From contig JACKAU010000002.1 in assembly GCA_020634855.1 (NCBI GenBank), forward strand, positions 186,001-250,000: 64,000 nucleotides of DNA, in the 5' to 3' direction. The notes beneath the pieces are model-generated. The model had not been told where the DNA came from, ran no database searches, and saw only the letters and a list, made by a program, of their open reading frames with translations. A program made the position numbers and the translations under genes. How positions within the stretch are numbered: position 1 is the stretch's first letter; the number at the start of each line of letters is the position of its first letter. The stretch comes from Anaerolineales bacterium (GTDB lineage Bacteria; Chloroflexota; Anaerolineae; 4572-78; J111). Positions 42,038 to 49,385 of this stretch are shown here, in pieces.

Positions 42038-42164
42038 TGGTCCACCGATTGACCCAGACCTTATAGGTTTCTAAAGGCTCGCTTTGACGTAGCCCTTGCT
42101 CCAACGGGAAAGGGATGTTATTGCAAGCAGCATTCGGAAACCTATAAGGTCTGGCTTGGGACCA
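42038..42164 (+). repeat. Palindromic element with 18-bp inverted repeat
   Basis: CCAGACCTTATAGGTTTC (42054-42071) is the exact reverse complement of 42137-42154. Outside it TGGTCC (42038-42043) faces GGACCA (42159-42164). The inner 65 bases show no gene. Size and ends suggest a non-autonomous mobile repeat (MITE-like). Confidence 0.75.
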
Positions 42165-42195
42165 TCAAATAGCCTACCTGAGATTGGACAAAACT

Positions 42196-43095
42196 ATGAC
42201 TCCTTTTGCCATTGCCGGCATTCAGATGCGCGTACACGCCACGCTGGAAAGTAATCTGGAAGCCATGAAGTACAAACTCAATACGCTGATGGCCATTTAT
42301 CCCTGGGTACAGATGGTCCTTTTTAGCGAGTTGGCCGTCTACGGCCCTTTAGCCTCGAAGGCCCAACCGGTGCCCGGCCCGGCCGAGGCAGAATTCCAGA
42401 AGCTGGCGGCCAAACATCACATCTGGCTCATCCCCGGCTCGATTTACGAACGCGACGGCCAGCGGGTTTACAACACCGCTCCGGTCATCAACCCCCACGG
42501 CGAAGTGGTAGGGCGCTACCGCAAGATGTTTCCCTTCTATCCCTACGAGGAAGGCGTCTCAGCGGGGAATGAATTTTTGGTCTTCGATATCCCTCACGTG
42601 GGCCGGTTTGGCGTGTCGATCTGCTACGATATGTGGTTTCCCGAAACGATTCGAACGCTGGTCTCAATGGGCGCGGAGGTTATTTTGCACCCTTCGATGA
42701 CGCCCACCATCGACCGGGACGTCGAGTTGTCGATTGCCCGCGCTACGGCCGTGCAGCAGCAGTGCTATATTTTCGATATCAACGGCATCGGCGACGGCGG
42801 AGTGGGCCGCTCGATTGTGGTCGGGCCGGAAGGCGCGATCATCCACCAGGCCGGCAACGGCGAAGAGATGATTCCCATCGAAATCGATTTGGATCGTGTT
42901 CGCCGCAGCCGCGAATTCGGCATGATGCGACTGGGGCAAGTGTTGAAAAGCTTCCGCGACCGCCCCGTCGAATTCCCCATCTACCAAAACGGCGCACGCT
43001 CGGAGCATTTCGACTCGTTGGGACCGCTGTTGAAACCGACGCGCTACAAAAAAACGTTTCAACCCGGCAACGGCAAAACGAATTTGCCGAAGTAG
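42196..43095 (+). CDS. Nitrilase-superfamily carbon-nitrogen hydrolase
   Basis: The roughly 299-residue protein has the family triad: Glu in LFSELAVYG (E45), Lys in GRYRKMFPF (K110) and nucleophile Cys in GVSICYDMW (C143), with a C-terminal region typical of amidases. Members cleave amides, nitriles or carbamoyl groups, for example N-carbamoylputrescine or beta-ureidopropionate. Next to a GABA-type aminotransferase, a role in polyamine or beta-amino-acid breakdown is reasonable but unproven. The ATG at 42196 is preferred over a TTG at 42184; neither has a strong ribosome site. Confidence 0.85.
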   Translation: MTPFAIAGIQMRVHATLESNLEAMKYKLNTLMAIYPWVQMVLFSELAVYGPLASKAQPVPGPAEAEFQKLAAKHHIWLIPGSIYERDGQRVYNTAPVINPHGEVVGRYRKMFPFYPYEEGVSAGNEFLVFDIPHVGRFGVSICYDMWFPETIRTLVSMGAEVILHPSMTPTIDRDVELSIARATAVQQQCYIFDINGIGDGGVGRSIVVGPEGAIIHQAGNGEEMIPIEIDLDRVRRSREFGMMRLGQVLKSFRDRPVEFPIYQNGARSEHFDSLGPLLKPTRYKKTFQPGNGKTNLPK

Positions 43096-43163
43096 GTGTA
43101 GGCTGTCTAGAATCGGGTATGGTTAGAGTGGATGTTCGCCGTCAATCTCGGGTGAGTGACTAG

Positions 43164-43199
43164 ATGGCAGGTCGTGAGGTGAAAGAATATGAAAGCTGA
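43164..43199 (+). pseudogene. Remnant of a BrnT toxin 3' end
   Basis: The frame reads MAGREVKEYES then stop, like the C-terminal end of BrnT toxins (SARxMxxREVKxYE). Its stop overlaps the start of brnA, as is usual in brnTA operons. The upstream frame is closed by a stop at 43161-43163, and the rest of the toxin is gone. Confidence 0.45.
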
Positions 43200-43464
43200 G
43201 TATGATTTTTCTGAAGGTAAACGCGGTGCGCTTCTTTCCACTAAAGGAAAAACTCGGATAACCATCTATATTGATGACGCTATTCTTGAAGAATTCCGTT
43301 CCAGAGCAGAGGAAGCCGGAATGGGGTATCAAACGATGATCAATGATGCCCTGAAAGAATATCTAAGTAAAAGCTCTGAAAAACCGGTAACAGAGTCTAC
43401 CCTACGACGAATTCTTCAAGAAGAGTTTCCAAAGATAGTAGGGTTAGTCGATCAATCTTCCTAA
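43189..43464 (+). CDS. brnA: BrnA-family antitoxin, toxin missing
   Basis: The 91-residue protein begins MKAEYDFSEGKRGALLSTKGKTRITIYID and continues with an RHH-like helix (YQTMINDALKEYL), as in BrnA antitoxins that bind DNA and neutralise the RNase BrnT. The usual upstream brnT gene is absent, and only a stump of about 11 codons remains. The C-terminal tail (LRRILQEEFPKIVGLVDQ) is extra. GAGGTGAAAG precedes the ATG. It may persist as an orphan regulator. Confidence 0.85.
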   Translation: MKAEYDFSEGKRGALLSTKGKTRITIYIDDAILEEFRSRAEEAGMGYQTMINDALKEYLSKSSEKPVTESTLRRILQEEFPKIVGLVDQSS

Positions 43465-43485
43465 TCATTTAGTTTTGAAAGTTAA

Positions 43486-43896
43486 ATGAATTTCGACACC
43501 AAAATTGTCATCGTCATTGATGAAGACCTGGCGGTCTGGCAGAAGTTAAATGTGGCCGCCTTTTTGACTTCAGGCATTATTGCGTCAAATGAGGGCTTGA
43601 TCGGACAACCCTATCAAGATGCCTCAGGCAAAACTTACGCACCTTTATGCATTCAACCGATCATGATCTTGAAAACCAACCGGGCCAAACTAAAGACGAT
43701 GCTAAATAGAGCCACAGGTAACGATCTCCCTGTAGCAGTATATATTGAAGATATGTTTTCCACCGGGTTTGATGAAGCAAACCGCGAAACCGTGGCCCAG
43801 TATGCTTCAGAAGATCTGCCCTTGGTGGGAATTGCCCTACGCGGCGAGAAGAAAATCGTTGACAAGGTCACAAAAGGAGCGAAGTTACACGATTGA
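43486..43896 (+). CDS. DUF2000-family protein
   Basis: The 136-residue protein matches the DUF2000 pattern: KIVIVIDEDLAVWQKLNVAAFLTSGI, then IGQPYQDASGKTYAPLCIQPIMIL and VAVYIEDMF. The fold resembles peptidyl-tRNA hydrolase 2, but the function is unknown. It is followed by a cupin-gene remnant at 43936-44043, and its first codons are echoed in the chimeric frame at 44942. The start lies 21 bases after brnA with a GAAAG site. Confidence 0.82.
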   Translation: MNFDTKIVIVIDEDLAVWQKLNVAAFLTSGIIASNEGLIGQPYQDASGKTYAPLCIQPIMILKTNRAKLKTMLNRATGNDLPVAVYIEDMFSTGFDEANRETVAQYASEDLPLVGIALRGEKKIVDKVTKGAKLHD

Positions 43897-43935
43897 TGAA
43901 TATGGTCCCCATTCTACTCAAAGACAAATACTACG

Positions 43936-44043
43936 ATATTCCAATTTCGCAACACCGGGGATGTTCCGCTCAAGATCATCATCGCCACAATGCCGCCGTG
44001 GCCGGGGGCGAGTGAGGCTAATGCTGAGACGGGAATATGGTGA
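43936..44043 (+). pseudogene. Cupin-gene 3' remnant, copy 1
   Basis: The frame ATA TTC CAA ... TGG TGA reads IFQFRNTGDVPLKIIIATMP then PWPGASEANAETGIW, like the end of a small cupin protein. No start codon or cupin body is present. A second copy is at 44959-45070, and the similarity continues past the stop (GGTGAGGCAG). Confidence 0.65.
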
Positions 44044-44178
44044 GGCAGATCTTACCTTTGAGAAGGCATCGGCAAACTAATCCTTAGGCTGTTGCGTCGG
44101 AATATGTGTTATGCTTCGAGTGGAAATGGAACAAAATGACCAGAGATAAGAGAAGCAGAAAAAGGGCAGGTAGATAAA

Positions 44179-44439
44179 ATGGCTCAGACTGATTTCTTCA
44201 AGACTGATGAAAGGGGCCGTACCGCGCTCTTTCATGCCGCTGAAATTGGGGATATTGAAGCGGTGAAAGCAATAATATATAAGTTGGTTGGCACCGGTAT
44301 TAGTTGTCAGAGATTGGCGCTTATCAGTAGAAAGGATTTAGAAGGATTAACCGCCATTGATGTTGCAATTAAAGCGGGAAATGGTGAAATCGCAAAGCTA
44401 TTGCGAAGTGAAAAGTTGAGAATGGAATTTTATGAATAG
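44179..44439 (+). CDS. Small ankyrin-repeat protein
   Basis: The 86-residue protein has two recognisable ankyrin repeats (DERGRTALFHAAEIGDIEAVKAII, and DLEGLTAIDVAIKAGNGEIAKLL) around an insert of about 14 residues. Such repeats mediate protein binding. No signal peptide or partner domain is seen. It lies between the two cupin remnants. The ATG is preceded by GGGCAGG. Confidence 0.75.
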   Translation: MAQTDFFKTDERGRTALFHAAEIGDIEAVKAIIYKLVGTGISCQRLALISRKDLEGLTAIDVAIKAGNGEIAKLLRSEKLRMEFYE

Positions 44440-44465
44440 GCGGTGCCATTAGGTGCTGCAAGAAT

Positions 44466-44768
44466 TTAGACTTTTTCAGGGGGTGGAGCCGGTACCTTTT
44501 CAACTTGAGCCAGAAACTGCTCGATGACTTCTTTTTGCATTTTTTGATGGAGATTAATTTCGTTGAGCAAATCTTGGCGCGTAGCCGGGGTAATTTGATC
44601 AGGGGCAATATCGACTTCAATCAATTCCGGACCCAGTTTGCGAAAAATGTTACGGACGGTTTGGACCCGCAAAACCGTCTGGCCTAAATCATTCTTAAAC
44701 ACGTCTAAGACAATCCCATGCCAAGCCCGCATTTTGATAATATCGCCTGATTTTGGCCGATAAGTCAT
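44466..44768 (-). CDS. Hypothetical protein, SH3-like N-terminal half
   Basis: The 100-residue protein starts MTYRPKSGDIIKMRAWHGIVLDVF, which looks like a small beta-barrel (SH3/KOW-like), and ends in an amphipathic helix (LLNEINLHQKMQKEVIEQFLAQ) and a Pro-rich tail. No family is assigned. The ATG at 44768 has AAGGGA eight bases upstream, better than the TTG at 44774. Confidence 0.6.
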   Translation of the reverse strand: MTYRPKSGDIIKMRAWHGIVLDVFKNDLGQTVLRVQTVRNIFRKLGPELIEVDIAPDQITPATRQDLLNEINLHQKMQKEVIEQFLAQVEKVPAPPPEKV

Positions 44769-44941
44769 TGTCAAGTCCCTTTTTGGCTATGTAAGGTGTA
44801 CCACAAAACAATAATTTGGTCAGCGACTTCCACGGCTTTGGAAACCGCACCGCTCAGATGGCTAAGTAGTGTAGACAATGTTAGACGGATTGACAAGCGT
44901 TGGGCAGAAAAGATTATAACTTATTCCCACTAGGGCGTAAA

Positions 44942-45070
44942 ATGAACTTCGACGCCAAAACAGTATTCCAAGTTCGCAACACGGGCAATGTCCCGCTCAA
45001 GTTCATCATCGCCACAATGCCGTCGGGGCCGGGGGCGAGTGAGGCTAATGCTGAGGTGCGGGTATGGTGA
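44942..45070 (+). pseudogene. Short chimeric frame: DUF2000-like start joined to cupin remnant, copy 2
   Basis: The 42-codon frame begins MNFDAK, almost the same as the first codons of the DUF2000 gene (MNFDTK), and then at once reads VFQVRNTGNVPLKFIIATMP...VW, the cupin end. It looks like a duplicate of the DUF2000-cupin segment with an internal deletion. Translation is possible but a function is unlikely. Confidence 0.6.
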
Positions 45071-45094
45071 GGCAGGATTCAAAAGAGTAGTGTT

Positions 45095-45841
45095 ATGGCC
45101 CAAAATGGACCTGAGTTCTATGACAATGATGCGGTTTTCACCACCTATATAGCTCGGCGCGAAAAGCGCGATGATAGCCCTAATGATACTTTGGAGAAAC
45201 CGATTCTTGATGATTTAGTCGGTGATCTTACAGGGCTGAATATTCTTGATTTAGGCTGCGGAAATGCCCAATTCGGCAGAGAAGCCTTACAACGAGGATG
45301 TCGTTCTTACTTGGGCATTGATGGCTCACACAACATGATTATCCTGGCGCAAGAGACATTAGCCGGGACATCGGGCGAGGTGGAGAAAGCAACGATTGAA
45401 GCGTGGAGCTATCCCGCCCACCAGTTTGATCTGGTTATTTCCTGCCTGGCTCTTCATTACGTAGAGGACATAAGACCCGTTTTTACCAACGTGTTACAGG
45501 CATTGGTTGATAAGGGCCGATTTATCTTCTCCGTTGAACATCCCGTCATTACATCGTGTGACCGCGCCTGGCAAATGGGCGGTTTGCGTCAACACTGGAT
45601 TGTTGATGATTATTTCGAGACCGGCCCACGCCTAACCCACTGGATGGGGGGCGATGTCATAAAATATCATCGCACGGTTGAGGATTATTTCATGGCGCTG
45701 CGGCAAGCCGGATTTAGAGTAGATGAAGTGCGAGAGTCTAAACCTCGACCGGCTCTCTTCACGGATGAGTCAACCTATGCCCGTCGCAAACGGATTCCCC
45801 TAATGCTGTTTTTCTCGGCCTATCGCCCCGCAGCGTCGTAA
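45095..45841 (+). CDS. Class I SAM-dependent methyltransferase
   Basis: The 248-residue protein has the SAM-binding motif LNILDLGCGNAQFG, the acidic motif YLGIDGSHNMI and FDLVISCLALHYVEDI (motifs I, II and IV), and a downstream domain with HPVITSC and WIVDDYFETGPR. It belongs to the UbiE/Methyltransf_11 type. Its substrate is unknown and it has no partner gene on this strand. Confidence 0.85.
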   Translation: MAQNGPEFYDNDAVFTTYIARREKRDDSPNDTLEKPILDDLVGDLTGLNILDLGCGNAQFGREALQRGCRSYLGIDGSHNMIILAQETLAGTSGEVEKATIEAWSYPAHQFDLVISCLALHYVEDIRPVFTNVLQALVDKGRFIFSVEHPVITSCDRAWQMGGLRQHWIVDDYFETGPRLTHWMGGDVIKYHRTVEDYFMALRQAGFRVDEVRESKPRPALFTDESTYARRKRIPLMLFFSAYRPAAS

Positions 45842-45882
45842 TCTTATACCATCGGCGAGACCGCCCCACAAGACAAATCGGC

Positions 45883-46220
45883 GGTGGTACAAACGGTTCG
45901 GCAATCGGTACAGGTGGTTCGGCGACGATACGGACGGTTCGGCGGTTGGTACGGACCGTTCGGCAGTCGGTACGGACCCTTCGGCGCTGGTACGGACGGT
46001 TCGGCGGTCGGTACAGATTATTTTTCGACGGTAGGAACCATTTTTCAGCCGGTAAAGGGGTCATTTTGATGGTACAAACCATTTTTCAGACGGGGAAGGC
46101 CCAATTTTTGTCGGGGAAGGCCTCATTTTTGTTGGGGAAGGGGTCATTTTTATCAGGGAAGGCCTTATTTCGGACGGGGAAGGCTTCATTTCGGCTGGTG
46201 AAGGGGTCATTGCGGCGGTA
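45883..46220 (+). repeat. Two adjacent 21-bp tandem-repeat arrays
   Basis: Array A repeats GGTACGGACGGTTCGGC with varied last four bases. Array B repeats GGGAAGG(C/G)(C/T)(T/C)CATTT with varied ends. Both have a period of exactly 21 bases (one 20), two turns of the DNA helix or seven codons. Unlike the word hairpins they have no inverted arm. Confidence 0.75.
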
Positions 46221-46234
46221 CAAACAAAATTTTC

Positions 46235-46284
46235 GGAGCGACAAAGCTGGCTTTGTCATGGGTCAAAGTAAACTTTGACGCTCC
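46235..46284 (+). repeat. Small cloverleaf repeat, copy 2
   Basis: GGAGC and GCTCC enclose two perfect hairpins, GACAAAGC/GCTTTGTC and TCAAAGT/ACTTTGA. The 3' half is shared with 24171-24218. A further partial copy (AAACTTTGACGCTCC) follows at 46285-46299. Confidence 0.75.
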
Positions 46285-46353
46285 AAACTTTGACGCTCCA
46301 GCATAAAGAAACGGACTCAGCCTATGAACCAATAACCCCAACGTAAAACTTTT

Positions 46354-46405
46354 GCTATCAGCTATCAGCTATCAGCTAACGGCTGACGGCTATTAGCTAA
46401 CAGCC
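46354..46405 (+). repeat. Word-repeat hairpin (word AGCTATC)
   Basis: GCTATCAGCTATCAGCTATC then AGCTAACGGCTGACGGC and TATTAGCTAACAGCC. The word and its reverse complement alternate, giving several alternative stems. It lies just before the decarboxylase gene. The same word is used after that gene at 49289-49354. Confidence 0.7.
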
Positions 46406-46424
46406 ATCATCAAAGGAGATATCT

Positions 46425-49289
46425 ATGACAGATAAAAATCAACAACCCAAAAACGGCTTAAGCCGCCACTACAACGCTTCCCAATTAAGGACAGACACCT
46501 GGAACCATCTCAAACAGGCGGTTAAGCACCTCGAAGAAAAACACAAAAGCCAGGCGGACACCGCTAAACTCCAAGAGCAAATCCAAGATATTTTTGATCT
46601 GCTGGAACCCATCGAAAGCTACTGGGCCTTTCCCGGCAAAGAAGCTATGCAGCAGCTTGAAAATCTATTTGAGCGGCAGGAGTATCACCTGCTGGCCAAT
46701 GCCGTCAACCGGATTGTGCGCCTGCTGGTCAGCGACTCCTATCGCTACCGCTCTACGGCCGCGCGGCTGCGCGGCGTCGATGATGTCATCAGCGCCTCGC
46801 ACGGCAGCGATGAACGCCAGGTCAATCGGGCCGAGCAGCACTATTTTGAAGTGCTGATTGTCGATAACCTCTCGCCCCGCGAAGAGCGCGATCTGCGACG
46901 CGGGCTGCTGGAGTGCATCGACCCCGACGACAAATTTTACTATGATGTCGTGGTTGTGCCTAGCTTTGAAGATGCCTTGATTGCGGTCCTGTTTAATCAC
47001 AATATCCAGAGCTGCGTCATTCGCTACAGTTTCCCCTTTAAATCTAAGTACAGTCTCGACATATTGCAGCAGTACATATCCGTGGTCAAGGAGATTGAAA
47101 CCGACGGCATCGACGCCGACTTAGGCCCGGCGCTCGGTGAGGCCATCAAAAAGCTCCGCCCGGAACTGGATTTGTATCTGGTGCTCGACTCCGCCGTGGA
47201 AGATATCGCCCTGCGCGTTTACAAAAATTTCCGGCGGGTCTTCTATCGCCAGGAAAACCTGGAAATGCACCTCAGCCTGCGGCGCGGCATCACCGAGCGC
47301 TACGAAGCGCCCTTTTTCGCCGCGCTCAAAGCCTACAGCCAGCGCCCGACCGGCGTTTTTCACGCCATGCCCATCTCGCGCGGCAACTCCATTTTCAAAT
47401 CGCACTGGATTCAGGATATCGGCCAATTTTACGGCCACAACATCTTCCTGGCCGAAACATCGGCCACCACCGGCGGGCTGGACTCGCTGCTCCAACCGAC
47501 CGGCCCGCTGAAGAAGGCCCAGGAGATGGCCTCGCGGGCGTTTGGCTCGCAGCACACCTTTTTTGTAACCAACGGCACCTCGACCGCCAACAAAATTGTA
47601 ACCCAGGCCCTGCTTCAGCCCGGCGATATCGTCCTCATCGACCGTGACTGTCACAAATCGCACCATTACGGGATGGTGCTGTCCGGGGCGTATCCGGTCT
47701 ATCTCGACTCTTATCCGGTCGAGAAATATTCGATGTACGGGGCCGTGCCGCTGCGCGAAATCAAGCAGCGGCTGCTGGAGTTGAAACGGGCCGGCCGCCT
47801 GAACAAAGTCAAGATGCTGCTGCTGACCAACTGCACCTTCGACGGTCTGGTCTACAATGTCGAGCGGGTGATGGAAGAGGTACTGGCCATCAAGCCGGAT
47901 ATCACCTTCCTCTGGGACGAAGCCTGGTTCGGCTTTGCTGCCTTCACGCCCACCTACCGCCAGCGCACGGCGATGAAGTCGGCTCGGCGTCTGCACGCCC
48001 GTTACAGCAGCGACGCCTATCGCCAAACGTACGCAGCCTATCGTAAAAAAATCGACGCGCTCGATCCCGACGACGACGCGACCTGGCTGGACAATCATTT
48101 GCTGCCCGACCCCGACCAGGTCAAAATTCGGGCTTATAGCACCCAATCGACCCATAAAAAGCTGACCTCGCTACGGCAGGGGTCGATGATCCACATCCAC
48201 GATGAAGAGTTTAACCGCAAAGTAGAAGATACCTTCCACGAGGCTTACATGACCCACACCTCGACCTCGCCCAACTACCAGATTTTGGCCTCGCTCGATA
48301 TCGGGCGGCGGCAGGTTGAGTTGGAAGGGTACGAGTTGGTGCAAAAGAGCGCCGAACTGGCCATGACCTTGCGGGCCAAGATTACGGAGCATCCGCTGCT
48401 GCGCCGCTACTTTGCCATTTTGTCGGCCAGAGATTTGATCCCTAAAGAGTACCGTCCGTCGGGCGTCGAGCAGTACTACGACGCCGAGACCGGCTGGAGC
48501 CGCATGGAAGAGGCCTGGCACACCGACGATTTCGTGCTGGACCCGACCCACATCACCCTTTACACCGGCAATGCCGGCATCGATGGCGACACCTTCAAAA
48601 ATCGCTACCTGATGGATCAGTTCAACATTCAGGTCAACAAAACCTCGCGCAACAGCGTGCTGTTTATGACCAACATCGGCACCACCCGCAGTTCGGTCGC
48701 CTTTCTGATCAGCGTGCTGCTCAAAATCGCCCAGCAGCTTGACCACGAGATTTCCACCTACAACCCGGCCGAATTGGAACTACACCAGCAGCAGGTCAAA
48801 TCGCTGACCGAGGATTTGCCGCCGCTGCCCGACTTTAGCTACTTCCATTCTAAATTCCGGCCCAACCCCACCACCCCGGAAGGCGATATGCGGGCCGCCT
48901 ATTTTATGGCCTACAACGAGGATCTGTGCGAATATCTCAAACTCGACGGCACCATCGAGCGGGCCGTCACCGCCGGGCGCGAAGTGGTCTCGGCGTCGTT
49001 CATCATTCCGTATCCGCCCGGTTTTCCCATTTTAGTACCGGGTCAGGTCATCAGCCAGGAGATTCTGGACTTTTTGAAGGCGCTCGATGTCAAGGAAATT
49101 CACGGCTACCGGCCCAGCCTCGGCCTGCGCGTCTTCACCGAGGCGGCGCTGGCCGGCAGCGACAGCAAATTGGACACGGCCTCGGCCAGCACGAACGGCC
49201 AACCGGCCTCCGAAAAAGTGATCGCCGCCGCCACGGACAGTCTCAATCGCTCTGAGGCGGCTAAGAAGAAAACGAAGAAATCAAAATAA
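46425..49289 (+). CDS. Orn/Lys/Arg decarboxylase-family PLP enzyme, extended form
   Basis: The 954-residue protein is longer than typical decarboxylases (about 700-760). Residues 1 to about 130 are a helical extension, about 130-260 a wing domain (YFEVLIVDNLSPREERDL), then the PLP domain with AETSATTGGLDSLLQPTGP, FVTNGTSTANK, DRDCHKSHHYG, DEAWFGF and the Schiff-base lysine in STHKKLTSL (K578). The C-terminal domain has PPGFPILVPGQ. It should decarboxylate a basic amino acid to agmatine, putrescine or cadaverine. It heads a three-gene set with the ATP-grasp and C45 genes. The ATG follows AAAGGAG. Confidence 0.9.
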   Translation: MTDKNQQPKNGLSRHYNASQLRTDTWNHLKQAVKHLEEKHKSQADTAKLQEQIQDIFDLLEPIESYWAFPGKEAMQQLENLFERQEYHLLANAVNRIVRLLVSDSYRYRSTAARLRGVDDVISASHGSDERQVNRAEQHYFEVLIVDNLSPREERDLRRGLLECIDPDDKFYYDVVVVPSFEDALIAVLFNHNIQSCVIRYSFPFKSKYSLDILQQYISVVKEIETDGIDADLGPALGEAIKKLRPELDLYLVLDSAVEDIALRVYKNFRRVFYRQENLEMHLSLRRGITERYEAPFFAALKAYSQRPTGVFHAMPISRGNSIFKSHWIQDIGQFYGHNIFLAETSATTGGLDSLLQPTGPLKKAQEMASRAFGSQHTFFVTNGTSTANKIVTQALLQPGDIVLIDRDCHKSHHYGMVLSGAYPVYLDSYPVEKYSMYGAVPLREIKQRLLELKRAGRLNKVKMLLLTNCTFDGLVYNVERVMEEVLAIKPDITFLWDEAWFGFAAFTPTYRQRTAMKSARRLHARYSSDAYRQTYAAYRKKIDALDPDDDATWLDNHLLPDPDQVKIRAYSTQSTHKKLTSLRQGSMIHIHDEEFNRKVEDTFHEAYMTHTSTSPNYQILASLDIGRRQVELEGYELVQKSAELAMTLRAKITEHPLLRRYFAILSARDLIPKEYRPSGVEQYYDAETGWSRMEEAWHTDDFVLDPTHITLYTGNAGIDGDTFKNRYLMDQFNIQVNKTSRNSVLFMTNIGTTRSSVAFLISVLLKIAQQLDHEISTYNPAELELHQQQVKSLTEDLPPLPDFSYFHSKFRPNPTTPEGDMRAAYFMAYNEDLCEYLKLDGTIERAVTAGREVVSASFIIPYPPGFPILVPGQVISQEILDFLKALDVKEIHGYRPSLGLRVFTEAALAGSDSKLDTASASTNGQPASEKVIAAATDSLNRSEAAKKKTKKSK

Positions 49290-49354
49290 GTTAGCTGTCA
49301 GCTATCAGCCGTCAGCTATCAGCTATTAGCTATCGGCTAACTGCTGATAGCTGA
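49289..49354 (+). repeat. Word-repeat hairpin (word AGCTATC)
   Basis: GTTAGCTGTCAGCTATCAGC, then CGTCAGCTATCAGCTATTAG, then CTATCGGCTAACTGC and TGATAGCTGA. The outer GTTAGC faces GCTAAC and CAGCTATCAGC faces GCTGATAGCTG. It begins in the stop codon region of the decarboxylase gene. Confidence 0.75.
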
Positions 49355-49385
49355 ACCCTTACAAATTAACGAGGAGGATTATTCT

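Larger units (their letters stand above)
45842..46424 (+). other. Repeat-rich gap: two 21-bp tandem arrays, a cloverleaf repeat and a word hairpin
   Basis: From 45883 to about 46015 six copies of a 21-bp unit (GGTACGGACGGTTCGGCGGTC) occur. From about 46079 to 46220 six copies of another 21-bp unit (GGGAAGGCCTCATTTTTGTC plus one base) follow. Then come the element at 46235-46284 and the word hairpin at 46354-46405. Frames through the arrays encode only 7-residue repeats. Confidence 0.75.

Noticed and set aside
42633..43163. 176-codon plus-strand frame overlapping the nitrilase gene
   Set aside because: It is a shifted shadow of the nitrilase gene with arginine-rich, unfolded-looking sequence.
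45946..46278. 110-codon frame with 7-residue repeats, and the opposite frame at 45759-46082
   Set aside because: Both are by-products of 21-bp tandem repeats, which keep any frame open; neither has a ribosome site or a folded-protein pattern.
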